64,000 nt of DNA from Bacilli bacterium (lineage in GTDB: Bacteria; Bacillota_I; Bacilli_A; RF39; UBA660), in the NCBI GenBank assembly GCA_017548925.1, contig JAFYYX010000001.1:156829-220828 (forward strand). Reading direction: 5' to 3'. This document shows, in pieces, positions 37,772-45,295 of this stretch. The notes under the pieces are model-generated. The model made no database searches. It had not been told where the DNA came from and saw nothing but the letters and a program-made list of their open reading frames with translations. Within the stretch, counting starts at the first letter, position 1, and each line of letters opens with the position of its first letter. The position numbers and the translations under genes were made by a program.

Positions 37772-37792
37772 AGCATTTGCTTTACTTTTTTA
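37766..37792 (+). terminator. Terminator of uvrB
   Basis: 9-bp stem AAGTAAAGC / GCTTTACTT with a 4-nt loop and T run, overlapping the stop codon. Confidence 0.9.
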
Positions 37793-37801
37793 TTTTATAA
37801 A

Positions 37802-37825
37802 TAATTTACTTATTTATGTAAATTA
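37802..37825 (+). promoter_or_regulatory. Inverted repeat upstream of the 37.9 kb gene
   Basis: TAATTTAC-8 nt-GTAAATTA, perfect 8-bp arms, sits before a plausible promoter (TTAAGT, 17 bp, TATAAT at about 37.86 kb). Candidate operator; no T run follows, so it is not a terminator. Confidence 0.35.
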
Positions 37826-37890
37826 AGTTTTAAAATTTATTAAGTACTATATATAGTTATTATATAATTTAATAAAGAGGTGCATATAAT

Positions 37891-39147
37891 ATGCTAACAA
37901 ATTTTAAAAGAGAAATAGCTGAAGATTTATATAATGAGCTTAAAAGTGATTTAAATAGTAATAAAAATTCATTTCTTAATGAAGCATTTCATTATATTAG
38001 TAAACAAAACAATGAATTAGCTAGTAAGTTTGGTAAACACAAAGAGTATGCTAACTTTGTAAGTACTTTAAATGAAAAAACTAAAGATTTAGCTAAAGAA
38101 ATAAATGAATATGTACAAAAATTAATTGAAGAACAAGAAAAACAAATTGAGAAAAGTGTTACAGATATATTAAATAAATCTGATACTTTAACTCTTGATC
38201 AAATAAATGATGAATTATTTAATGCTAAAAGAAATATTTCTGAATTCACAAGAGAAAAAGCAAATAAAATTAATGACTTAACACAAGACAAAATTAAAGA
38301 TACATTAGAAACTTTTAATCAAAAAACAACGCAAGCAAAACTTCCTAATGAATTAATTGAAAAACTTGTAAAAGATTATCGATATGATATAAATAGAAAT
38401 ATAGGTGAACCTGCAAATGCATTTGCTGATCGATCTAGTAATGAAGTAGAAAGATATTATGAAAATGCCAAAGAAAAATTTAAAGAAATGAAAGAAGGAG
38501 AATTAGATTTAAGTAAAACTAGTTCTGTAACAACTGAAAATGAAATAACTAAGGGATTAGAAGATGAGAAAAAAGATACAACAAATAAAGTTAAAGTAGA
38601 TGACTTAAAACTATATGGTTTTACTGATATTGAAACTCTACAACTTTATATAAATACATTAAGCCCTGTAACATTATCTGAAAAAGATGGTTTCTTAGTT
38701 GTAATGGATGAAAATGGGATTGAAGAAGATGCATCAATTAAAGAAGAAGATGGAAAAGTATTCTTAAAACTTCATAATAAAAACGAACAAGAATCATATG
38801 GAATAGATTTAGATAGTAAGAATAAATCAATTTCAATTAAAAAAGGTGAAAATGGCGTTGTTTATGATATGAACAAAAACGAATTACAAGCCAAAACATC
38901 TGACAAAAAATACTTATTTAGATTTGAAAATGGTAAGGTGGTTTCTTATTATACTGATGACCAAGAAAATGAGATCAAAGCAAACTTTAATCAAGTATTA
39001 GAAGAATTAAAAAAATCTGGAATCAAAATTGAAGATGTCATCAAGGATTGTTTATACAAATCTAGTTCAACATTAATGCAAGATTCAGATTCATCTTCAC
39101 TTGACATAGAAGAAGAATTAAATAAGAGTAATGAACAACGAAGCTAG
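37891..39147 (+). CDS. Hypothetical protein with helical N-terminus
   Basis: 418 residues, no signal peptide or membrane helix. The first about 210 residues are highly charged helix (Lys/Glu/Asn) with coiled-coil potential, containing repeats of the type NKINDLTQDKIKDTLE. The second half (about 240-380) is beta-rich: KLYGFTDIETLQLY, EKDGFLVVMDENGIEED, then strands with KKGENGVVYDMNKNE. I recognise no family. AAGAGGTG precedes ATG 37891. It ends in a terminator whose loop holds the tmRNA -35 element. Confidence 0.75.
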   Translation: MLTNFKREIAEDLYNELKSDLNSNKNSFLNEAFHYISKQNNELASKFGKHKEYANFVSTLNEKTKDLAKEINEYVQKLIEEQEKQIEKSVTDILNKSDTLTLDQINDELFNAKRNISEFTREKANKINDLTQDKIKDTLETFNQKTTQAKLPNELIEKLVKDYRYDINRNIGEPANAFADRSSNEVERYYENAKEKFKEMKEGELDLSKTSSVTTENEITKGLEDEKKDTTNKVKVDDLKLYGFTDIETLQLYINTLSPVTLSEKDGFLVVMDENGIEEDASIKEEDGKVFLKLHNKNEQESYGIDLDSKNKSISIKKGENGVVYDMNKNELQAKTSDKKYLFRFENGKVVSYYTDDQENEIKANFNQVLEELKKSGIKIEDVIKDCLYKSSSTLMQDSDSSSLDIEEELNKSNEQRS

Positions 39148-39166
39148 TTTACAACTAGCTTTTTTC
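39141..39166 (+). terminator. Terminator overlapping the tmRNA promoter
   Basis: 8-bp stem AAGCTAGT / ACTAGCTT, loop TTACA, then T6. Confidence 0.85.
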
Positions 39167-39176
39167 ATGCTATAAT
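39148..39176 (+). promoter_or_regulatory. Promoter of tmRNA
   Basis: -35 TTTACA (39148-39153) lies in the loop of the upstream terminator; 17 bp later is the extended -10 TGCTATAAT (39168-39176). Start would be about 39183-39188. Confidence 0.75.
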
Positions 39177-39187
39177 CATGGGCACAT

Positions 39188-39539
39188 GGGGTAGTAATGG
39201 TTTCGACATATATTACTATACATGACTGCAAGTGGATGGCACACCTAATGTGCAAAGTTAAAATTAAATGACGAATCTTATGGATTCACTCCTGCTTTCG
39301 CATAATGCAAGACTAGCGGAGACTTCTACCTAATTTCGTTCATAGGTTAGGATAGGGGTTCATAGATATGAACTATATTATTAATATTGATTAGGTATTA
39401 ATAATGAATCTTACTAATCTAGTTATTAACAAGGTTGGTTTAGAGCCATATTAATAATGGATTTTAAATCTAACTAAACTTGTAGATGTTGTGTAATAGG
39501 GTATACTGGACAGGAGTTCAACTCTCCTCTACTCCACCA
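39188..39539 (+). ncRNA. ssrA: Transfer-messenger RNA (tmRNA)
   Basis: Rescues stalled ribosomes and tags the nascent protein for degradation. The 5' GGGGTAG pairs with 3' CTACTCC, followed by an encoded ACCA. The T-arm GGAGTTCAACTCTCC and the 5' AATGGTTTCGAC are typical. About 352 nt. The tag reading frame runs 39252-39305 and gives AKLKLNDESYGFTPAFA then TAA. The hydrophobic AFA end resembles Mollicutes tags (YAFA) more than the LAA of Bacillus. The Rho-independent terminator is at 39551-39576. Confidence 0.95.
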
Positions 39540-39550
39540 TGTTAGTTAAC

Positions 39551-39576
39551 AAAAGAACCTTTAAAGGTTCTTTTTC
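39551..39576 (+). terminator. Terminator of tmRNA
   Basis: Inverted repeat AAAAGAACCTTTAAAGGTTC followed by TTTTT; directly followed by extended -10 TGTTATAAT (39579-39587). Confidence 0.88.
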
Positions 39577-39604
39577 TATGTTATAATTTATACAGGTGAT
39601 TAAA

Positions 39605-39961
39605 ATGAAATTAGCAAAAAAATATACTTTATACTTAATAAGATGGCAATTAAGTACTCCGATACTTGCCATAGTATTAAAACTTTTATCTGATATGAAT
39701 ACATTAACTGCAACAATTATTGCAAACTTAATTGGTGGTTTGATTTTCTTTTGGATTGATAAAATTATCTTTAAAAAGAAATCGGATGTACCTCTATGGG
39801 AAATAAAAGAAGATGTAGAATGCCACGACTGTCATAAAAAAGATAGAGGATATAGAATAGTTGAGTGGGGTAACTATGATAGAACTGAAGATAAGCATCC
39901 TCAATATAGATGCAAAGCTTGTAGTATTAACAAAATGAAAATTATCGAAAGTAAACAGTAA
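39605..39961 (+). CDS. Small membrane protein with C-terminal zinc-ribbon-like cysteines
   Basis: 118 residues from ATG 39605; the GTG at 39596 belongs to the AGGTGATT ribosome binding site. Two hydrophobic segments (about 11-30 and 35-55) precede a cytosolic tail with CHDC and CKAC (about 78-108), a likely structural zinc site. Similar two-TM plus zinc-ribbon proteins occur in gut Firmicutes without known function. Transcribed from its own extended -10 promoter after the tmRNA terminator. Confidence 0.75.
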   Translation: MKLAKKYTLYLIRWQLSTPILAIVLKLLSDMNTLTATIIANLIGGLIFFWIDKIIFKKKSDVPLWEIKEDVECHDCHKKDRGYRIVEWGNYDRTEDKHPQYRCKACSINKMKIIESKQ

Positions 39962-39969
39962 AAAAATTC

Positions 39970-39998
39970 TTGTTAAATCTAATCTAGTTATATATAAT
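39970..39998 (+). promoter_or_regulatory. Promoter for the 40.03 kb gene
   Basis: TTGTTA (39970-39975), 17-bp spacer, TATAAT (39993-39998). Confidence 0.6.
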
Positions 39999-40028
39999 AA
40001 ATAATACAAATTTTAGATGGGTGGTTTA

Positions 40029-40235
40029 ATGGGAACAATTGATTTAGATAACATTGATTTTGAAAAATTAAGATCAGCACTAGAAAAATACTATAAATCA
40101 GAACAAATCTATAAGAATCCTTTTTCAGTATCTGATGTTTTAAATGTTGATCTTGTTGCTGATTATAAGTTAGCTGTTATCGCTATTGAAAACGGTTTTG
40201 ATCTTGAAAAATTTAAAAAACAAAAATCTAGATAA
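40029..40235 (+). CDS. Small acidic hypothetical protein
   Basis: 68 residues from ATG 40029 (GGGTGG upstream; ATG 40017 overlaps that site). MGTIDLDNIDFEKLRSALEK suggests helices; there are no cysteines or membrane segments. Not recognised. Monocistronic, with a strong promoter and a terminator. Confidence 0.65.
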   Translation: MGTIDLDNIDFEKLRSALEKYYKSEQIYKNPFSVSDVLNVDLVADYKLAVIAIENGFDLEKFKKQKSR

Positions 40236-40237
40236 TA

Positions 40238-40269
40238 AATAAACATTCAATTATGAGTGTTTATTTTTT
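40238..40269 (+). terminator. Terminator before the SUF operon
   Basis: 8-bp AATAAACA / TGTTTATT core, extended by weaker pairs, then T6. Confidence 0.75.
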
Positions 40270-40272
40270 AAA

Positions 40273-40301
40273 TTGATTTCCTACCATTTTGGTAGTAAAA
40301 T
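40273..40301 (+). promoter_or_regulatory. Promoter of the rrf2-suf operon with operator in the spacer
   Basis: -35 TTGATT (40273-40278), 17-bp spacer, -10 TAAAAT (40296-40301). The spacer contains the perfect inverted repeat CTACCA-TTT-TGGTAG (40281-40295). A dimeric regulator bound there would block RNA polymerase; the first gene encodes an Rrf2 family regulator, so autorepression is likely. Confidence 0.75.
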
Positions 40302-40317
40302 AATCTTGGTGATTGAA

Positions 40318-40716
40318 ATGAAAATATCAACAAAAGGAAGATATGCGTTAATTATAATGATATATCTTGCTCAACGTTATAATGAAAACAGATATATTAC
40401 ATTAAAAGAAATTTCCGAAAAAGAAGGTATTTCTTTAAAATACCTTGAGAAAATTATAGTTTCTATTAATAAGGATAATTATTTACTTTCACAAAGAGGT
40501 AGTGAAGGTGGATATAAATTAGCAACTGATCCAAAAAATTACTATGTTTATGATATTATTACAAAGTCTGAAGGTAATATTGCTGTTACTACATGTTTAA
40601 ACGCAAGTTTTAACTGTGGAAAAAAAGCAAAATGTAGTTCTTATAGACTTTGGAATGATTTAAATGGGGTTATAATTGATTTTTTAAAGAGTAAAACTCT
40701 TGATGAACTAATTTAG
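40318..40716 (+). CDS. Rrf2 family transcriptional regulator (iron-sulfur sensing, IscR-like)
   Basis: 132 residues from ATG 40318, preceded by GGTGATT; the frame extends upstream to 40273, but that is promoter. N-terminal winged helix: MKISTKGRYALIIMIYLAQR, recognition part ISEKEGISLKYLEKI and the wing RGSEGGYKLA. Three cysteines near 89-103 in the pattern CLNASFNC-x5-C match the cluster ligands of IscR-type proteins. It is the first gene of the suf operon and probably senses cluster status and represses its own promoter. The next gene starts 10 bases on. Confidence 0.92.
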   Translation: MKISTKGRYALIIMIYLAQRYNENRYITLKEISEKEGISLKYLEKIIVSINKDNYLLSQRGSEGGYKLATDPKNYYVYDIITKSEGNIAVTTCLNASFNCGKKAKCSSYRLWNDLNGVIIDFLKSKTLDELI

Positions 40717-40726
40717 GAGCATGACT

Positions 40727-41482
40727 ATGGAAAAAATACTTGAAATAATTGACTTAAAAACTATCGCATCAGATGATAATGAAAAAGATATACTAAAAGG
40801 GTTAAATTTATCGATAAATAAAGGGGAAACACATGTTATCATGGGACCTAATGGATCGGGAAAATCGACCCTTGCTTTAACATGTTTTAATTCTCCAAGA
40901 TATATTAAAACAAGCGGTAAGATCTTTTTTATGGGTGAAGACATAACAAATGAAAAAACTAATGAAATTGCTAAAAAAGGATTATTTATGTCATTTCAAA
41001 AACCAGAATCAATTCCTGGAATTAGCGTTGCCAACTTAATTAAAACTACATTAAAAGCCAAGAATAATGAAAAAATTGACTTACCTAAGTTTTATAGTGA
41101 AATTAATGATAATTTAGAGAAATTAGGACTTAACAAAGAATTTGCACATAGAGAGTTTAATAATGGTTTTTCTGGAGGAGAACAAAAGAAAAACGAAATG
41201 CTACAACTTCTTACAATTAATCCTAAACTTGCAATTCTTGATGAAACAGATTCAGGACTAGATGTTGATGCTATAAAAACAGTTTCAAGAGCATTAAGTA
41301 TCTATAAAAATAAAGATAACGCAATTCTTATAATTACACATTCAACAAAAATTCTTGAATACTTAGATGTAGATAAAGTTCATATTCTAATAAATGGTAA
41401 AATAGTTGAATCAGGTGATAAATCTCTTGCAAATACAATTGATGAGAAAGGTTATTCAAAATATCTAGCTGATGAAAACTAA
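40727..41482 (+). CDS. sufC: Iron-sulfur cluster assembly ATPase SufC
   Basis: ABC-type ATPase of the SufBCD scaffold. 251 residues from ATG 40727: AGGAG lies 7 bases before it but only 1 base before the ATG at 40721. Walker A GPNGSGKST (about 41-49), Q-loop FQKPESIPG, signature FSGGEQKKNEMLQ and Walker B LAILDETDSGLDVDA match SufC rather than transporters. Its 3' end overlaps sufB by 11 bases, so the two are coupled. Confidence 0.96.
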   Translation: MEKILEIIDLKTIASDDNEKDILKGLNLSINKGETHVIMGPNGSGKSTLALTCFNSPRYIKTSGKIFFMGEDITNEKTNEIAKKGLFMSFQKPESIPGISVANLIKTTLKAKNNEKIDLPKFYSEINDNLEKLGLNKEFAHREFNNGFSGGEQKKNEMLQLLTINPKLAILDETDSGLDVDAIKTVSRALSIYKNKDNAILIITHSTKILEYLDVDKVHILINGKIVESGDKSLANTIDEKGYSKYLADEN

Positions 41483-42878
41483 AGTTGAAGACCTTATATT
41501 TGAAAAAGAAAATAATATATATGATATAAAAAGTGAAAATGAATCACTTAAAAAGATATATGGTTTAAGCGAAGATATAGTTAGAGAGTTATCACATGAG
41601 AAAAATGAACCAGATTGGGTTCTTGATATAAGACTAAAAGCATTAAAACTATTTTATGAACTAGAGGATCCAACTTGGGGACCTGATATTAGTTATTTAG
41701 ATATTAATAATATAGCAACATATGTTAAATCAATTAATAATGAAAAAAGATCATGGGAAGATGTTCCTGAAGATATAAAAGATATATTTAATAAACTTGG
41801 TATTCCAGAAGCAGAAAAAGAATCTCTTGCTGGAGTAGGAGCACAATTTGATAGCGAAGTTGTATATCATAATATGACTGAAAAAATGAAAAAATTAGGT
41901 GTAATATACCTTAATTTTGATACTGCTATAAAAGAATATCCTGATTTAGTTAAAGAATACTTTACTAAAGCAGTACCAATTATAGACCACAAATATATAG
42001 CTCTACATTATGCATTGTTTTCTGGTGGATCATTTGTTTATATACCTAAAAACACAACTTTAGATTTACCTCTTCAAAGTTACTTTAGATTAAATGAAAA
42101 AGGTGCAGGACAATTTGAACACACTTTAATAATTGTTGATGAAAATTCAAAGTTGGAATTTATTGAAGGATGCTCCGCTCCTGGTTATAATGATTTGAAC
42201 TTACATGCAGGATGTGTTGAGTTATTTGTAAAGAAAAATGCATTCTTGAAATTTTCAACAATTGAAAATTGGTCAAAAAACATGCTTAATTTGAATACAA
42301 AAAAATGCTTTGTAGAAGAGAATGGCAAAATAGAATGGATTATGGGATCTTTTGGTTCTAAGGTATCAATGTTATATCCACTTAGCGTTTTAAATGGAAA
42401 AAACTCAAGTTGTGAATTTACTGCATTATCATTTGCAGGTAAAGGACAAAATCTAGATACAGGATTAAAAGTAATACATAATGCTCCAAATACATCAACA
42501 ATAGTAAATTCAAAATCAATTAGTAAAGATGGCGGAATATGTACGTTTAGAAGTAATGTACGTGTTAAAAAAAGTGCTGTAATTTCAAAACTTGCATTAT
42601 CATGTGAATCTTTAATGCTAGATAATGATTCACGAAGTGATACTATTCCTGCAAATACAATTGAAAACGATTCAACAACATTTTCACATGAGGCATCTGT
42701 TGGAAATATTAATGATGATATTATCTTTTATTTAATGACTAGAGGACTTACTGAAGAAGAATCAAAAGCACTAATAGTTCAAGGTTTTGCAGAACCAATA
42801 TCTAAAGAATTCCCTGTAGAATATGCAGTTGAGATGAATAGATTAATAAATCTCGAACTTGAAGGGACAATAGGATAG
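41472..42878 (+). CDS. sufB: Iron-sulfur cluster scaffold protein SufB
   Basis: Scaffold on which Fe-S clusters form with SufC and SufD. 468 residues, usual length. It starts inside sufC. Recognisable parts are EPDWVLDIRLKALK, the GVGAQFDSEVVYH region, the beta-helix core, EGCSAPGYNDLNLHAGCVEL with cysteines, and the C-terminal NDSTTFSHEASVGNINDDII followed by YLMTRGLTEEESK, which is the SufB/SufD interface. Confidence 0.96.
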   Translation: MKTKVEDLIFEKENNIYDIKSENESLKKIYGLSEDIVRELSHEKNEPDWVLDIRLKALKLFYELEDPTWGPDISYLDINNIATYVKSINNEKRSWEDVPEDIKDIFNKLGIPEAEKESLAGVGAQFDSEVVYHNMTEKMKKLGVIYLNFDTAIKEYPDLVKEYFTKAVPIIDHKYIALHYALFSGGSFVYIPKNTTLDLPLQSYFRLNEKGAGQFEHTLIIVDENSKLEFIEGCSAPGYNDLNLHAGCVELFVKKNAFLKFSTIENWSKNMLNLNTKKCFVEENGKIEWIMGSFGSKVSMLYPLSVLNGKNSSCEFTALSFAGKGQNLDTGLKVIHNAPNTSTIVNSKSISKDGGICTFRSNVRVKKSAVISKLALSCESLMLDNDSRSDTIPANTIENDSTTFSHEASVGNINDDIIFYLMTRGLTEEESKALIVQGFAEPISKEFPVEYAVEMNRLINLELEGTIG

Positions 42879-42888
42879 GTGATTAAGT

Positions 42889-43902
42889 ATGAAGTATATA
42901 TTAAATAAAACACCTATTAGAACAACAAATGGTTTTAGAGTAAATGATGTTAAAGTTGATTTAGAAATACCCAATAATATGCAATATCATGACTATGAAA
43001 TACTAAATATAAGTGATGTTGAATCTACCATAGAATCTAATTTTGTATCTAATATTGGTTTAGAACATGAAAACTATAAAAGTACTAATATAAATGTTGA
43101 TAATCAAAATGATAATGTTATAAAACTTAAATATTACTTTAATGATAATGATAGTTTAGTTGATAATATCAATATTAATGTTAGTAAAAACTTAAATATT
43201 AATATGTTAATTTGTTATGAAACTAAAGATAATAATTATCATTTTCATAATGGTAATATTAACATTAATATTGATAGTAATTCATCACTAAATTTAACCA
43301 TTGTTAATGAATTTAATAACATAAGTATTAACATGTTATCTGGAGTAATTAATGCATCAAGTAACTCAACTGTTAAAACAAACTTAATTGATTTATCTGG
43401 TAAAACTAGAATATATAACTTTAAATCAAACACACATAAAAATAGTAGTAGTTATTTAAATAATATTTATATAGGAAGAGAAAATTCCCTATTAGATTTA
43501 AATTATTACTATATTAATGAAGAAGAACAAAGTAATAACTATATCGAAGTTCAAGGAATACTAGATGCTAATGCATTAAAAACATTTAAAGGAACAATTG
43601 ATTTTAAACAAGGCTCTCATAAATCAAATGGACATGAAAATGAAAATGTACTTCTTTTATCAGATACATGTATTTCAAAATCTCTTCCAATACTTTTATG
43701 TCATGAAGAAGATGTAAGTGGAACACATAGTGTTTCATCAGGTATGATTGATCAAAATAAATTATTTTATTTAATGAGTAGATCTTTATCTGAAAGAGAA
43801 GCCAAAAAATTAATTATTAAATCTAATTTTAATAGCATTTTAAATTCTCTTTCAGAAGAAATAAAAGACGACATTACTGATAAAGTAGAAAAATATATAT
43901 AA
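42889..43902 (+). CDS. sufD: Iron-sulfur cluster assembly protein SufD (divergent)
   Basis: 337 residues, shorter than most SufD (about 430). The N-terminal half is Asn/Ile/Asp-rich and poorly conserved; the C-terminal half has the diagnostic CHEEDVSGTHSVSSG (compare HEA in SufB) and FYLMSRSLSEREAKKLI. Position after sufB and the AGGTGATTAAG ribosome binding site fit an operon rrf2-sufC-sufB-sufD. No sufS (cysteine desulfurase) or sufU follows, unlike the sufCDSUB order of Bacillus. Confidence 0.9.
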   Translation: MKYILNKTPIRTTNGFRVNDVKVDLEIPNNMQYHDYEILNISDVESTIESNFVSNIGLEHENYKSTNINVDNQNDNVIKLKYYFNDNDSLVDNININVSKNLNINMLICYETKDNNYHFHNGNININIDSNSSLNLTIVNEFNNISINMLSGVINASSNSTVKTNLIDLSGKTRIYNFKSNTHKNSSSYLNNIYIGRENSLLDLNYYYINEEEQSNNYIEVQGILDANALKTFKGTIDFKQGSHKSNGHENENVLLLSDTCISKSLPILLCHEEDVSGTHSVSSGMIDQNKLFYLMSRSLSEREAKKLIIKSNFNSILNSLSEEIKDDITDKVEKYI

Positions 43903-43929
43903 AAGAAATACGAAAAGTATTTCTTTTTT
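43901..43929 (+). terminator. Terminator of the suf operon
   Basis: 11-bp perfect stem AAAAGAAATAC / GTATTTCTTTT, 5-nt loop, T tail; it overlaps the sufD stop. Confidence 0.88.
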
Positions 43930-43942
43930 CATATACTTTATT

Positions 43943-44326
43943 ATGAACCAAGAAGAAATAAATCAAAAAATAAAAGAAATTAATACTGAAGATATGATTT
44001 GGATTGTATATATAGGAATAATATTCTTAAGTTTTGTTTCAAATCATTTTGAAAGAAAATATTATTTAAATAATGATATTAACTCAAGAGAAAAGTATCA
44101 GAAAATACTAATATTTATCTTTTCAGTTTTATTAATTGTATATATTTATTTCTTAAAAGGTTCAATTGATAGTATTAAGAAACTAAAAGAAACTGATAGT
44201 AAAAAGAAAAAAGAAATGGTGTACTTATCTTTTATAGCATCACTACTAATTGCTATAAGTGGAGTTATATTTCTATATATTGCAATCATCGATGATAACT
44301 TAGATGTCGAACTGGCGTTTAATTAG
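43943..44326 (+). CDS. Small three-helix membrane protein, possibly leaderless
   Basis: 127 residues with hydrophobic helices at about 18-34, 55-70 and 94-116 and Lys/Asp-rich loops. Not recognised. No ribosome binding site is visible; instead TATACT (43932-43937) lies 5 bases before the ATG, which would put the transcription start at or next to the start codon. It could otherwise be read by leakage from the suf terminator. Confidence 0.65.
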   Translation: MNQEEINQKIKEINTEDMIWIVYIGIIFLSFVSNHFERKYYLNNDINSREKYQKILIFIFSVLLIVYIYFLKGSIDSIKKLKETDSKKKKEMVYLSFIASLLIAISGVIFLYIAIIDDNLDVELAFN

Positions 44327-44399
44327 TAATTATGCTATGATATAAAAAATAAATTGGTATTAATTATGTTTATTACACCACATGAAATAAGGTGATAAA

Positions 44400-45281
44400 A
44401 TGTTTACCATTAATAATTTGATAAATGATTATTTTTCTTTTAGGAAATATTCAAGAGAATATCGAATTCACAAAGCTGAATCCCATGATTTTTATATGGA
44501 GCACAGATTATTACTTGATAATTTATTAGATGAATATTATGAAAATCATAATGATTCAGTTAAAATAAAAAAGTTATTTGATAAAGAACCTACATTAAAA
44601 ACATACTTATCACTTGAAATGATTAAAAATCATCTTAAAGAACAAAAAAATAAATATTCAGTTTCATCTGAAATTAATAATTTAGGTAAATGTGCTATAT
44701 ATATAAATAAAAGTATTTTAGTTATATATGATATTGATAATAATGTTAATTACAGCTATAAAATAGATGATGAAGGAGTAATTAACTATATAAAAACAGG
44801 TCTTCAAAAAACTGATAAGTATATTGGTGAAATATCACTAGAGGAAATAAGTATATTACAAGTAATCTATTATGATATTATGAATAATGACATATTAAAA
44901 AATGAAAGTAATAAAGTAATATGCAAACATATAAATAACGAACTAAATAAAGCAAGAATGTTTGATAATTGTTATATTGATCGAGAGCAAAATAAAAATT
45001 TACCAGTAAATATAAATGAAGAGTTTGCTAAATTAATTGAGTTATACAAAAATAAACAAATAACAACCGAAGAGTATTATATAAGATATTATTATTTCTT
45101 AATTCTATCAAATCAAGATGTTGAAAAACTATATGATAAAGCTGACATAATACATAAAGAATATATAATGAAAGCATATCTTGAATTATCATCTTATAAC
45201 TCTAAAGTTCACATAAGAACTACATCAAGAGTTATAAATAAAGCTGTTCTAGAAAGAATTAAAAAAACTGACACTAAATAA
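44400..45281 (+). CDS. Hypothetical protein, 293 residues
   Basis: Charged, helix-rich, no signal peptide or transmembrane segment. Tyr/Asn/Lys/Ile-rich throughout, with KYIGEISLEEISILQVIYYD in the middle and a C-terminal basic end. I do not recognise it. AAGGTGATAAA precedes ATG 44400, and an extended -10-like TGCTATGAT is at 44333-44341. It ends in a terminator shared with the convergent DUF1846 gene. Confidence 0.7.
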   Translation: MFTINNLINDYFSFRKYSREYRIHKAESHDFYMEHRLLLDNLLDEYYENHNDSVKIKKLFDKEPTLKTYLSLEMIKNHLKEQKNKYSVSSEINNLGKCAIYINKSILVIYDIDNNVNYSYKIDDEGVINYIKTGLQKTDKYIGEISLEEISILQVIYYDIMNNDILKNESNKVICKHINNELNKARMFDNCYIDREQNKNLPVNINEEFAKLIELYKNKQITTEEYYIRYYYFLILSNQDVEKLYDKADIIHKEYIMKAYLELSSYNSKVHIRTTSRVINKAVLERIKKTDTK

Positions 45282-45294
45282 TAGTGTCAGTTTT
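45267..45294. terminator. Bidirectional terminator
   Basis: 10-bp perfect stem ACTGACACTA / TAGTGTCAGT with a 5-nt loop; T run on the plus side and an A run (T run on the minus strand) on the other. It serves both convergent genes. Confidence 0.85.
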
Positions 45295-45295
45295 C

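Noticed and set aside
44365..44394. Nine-codon leader peptide before the 44.4 kb gene
   Set aside because: Short, without a ribosome binding site, and AT-rich sequence yields such frames often.
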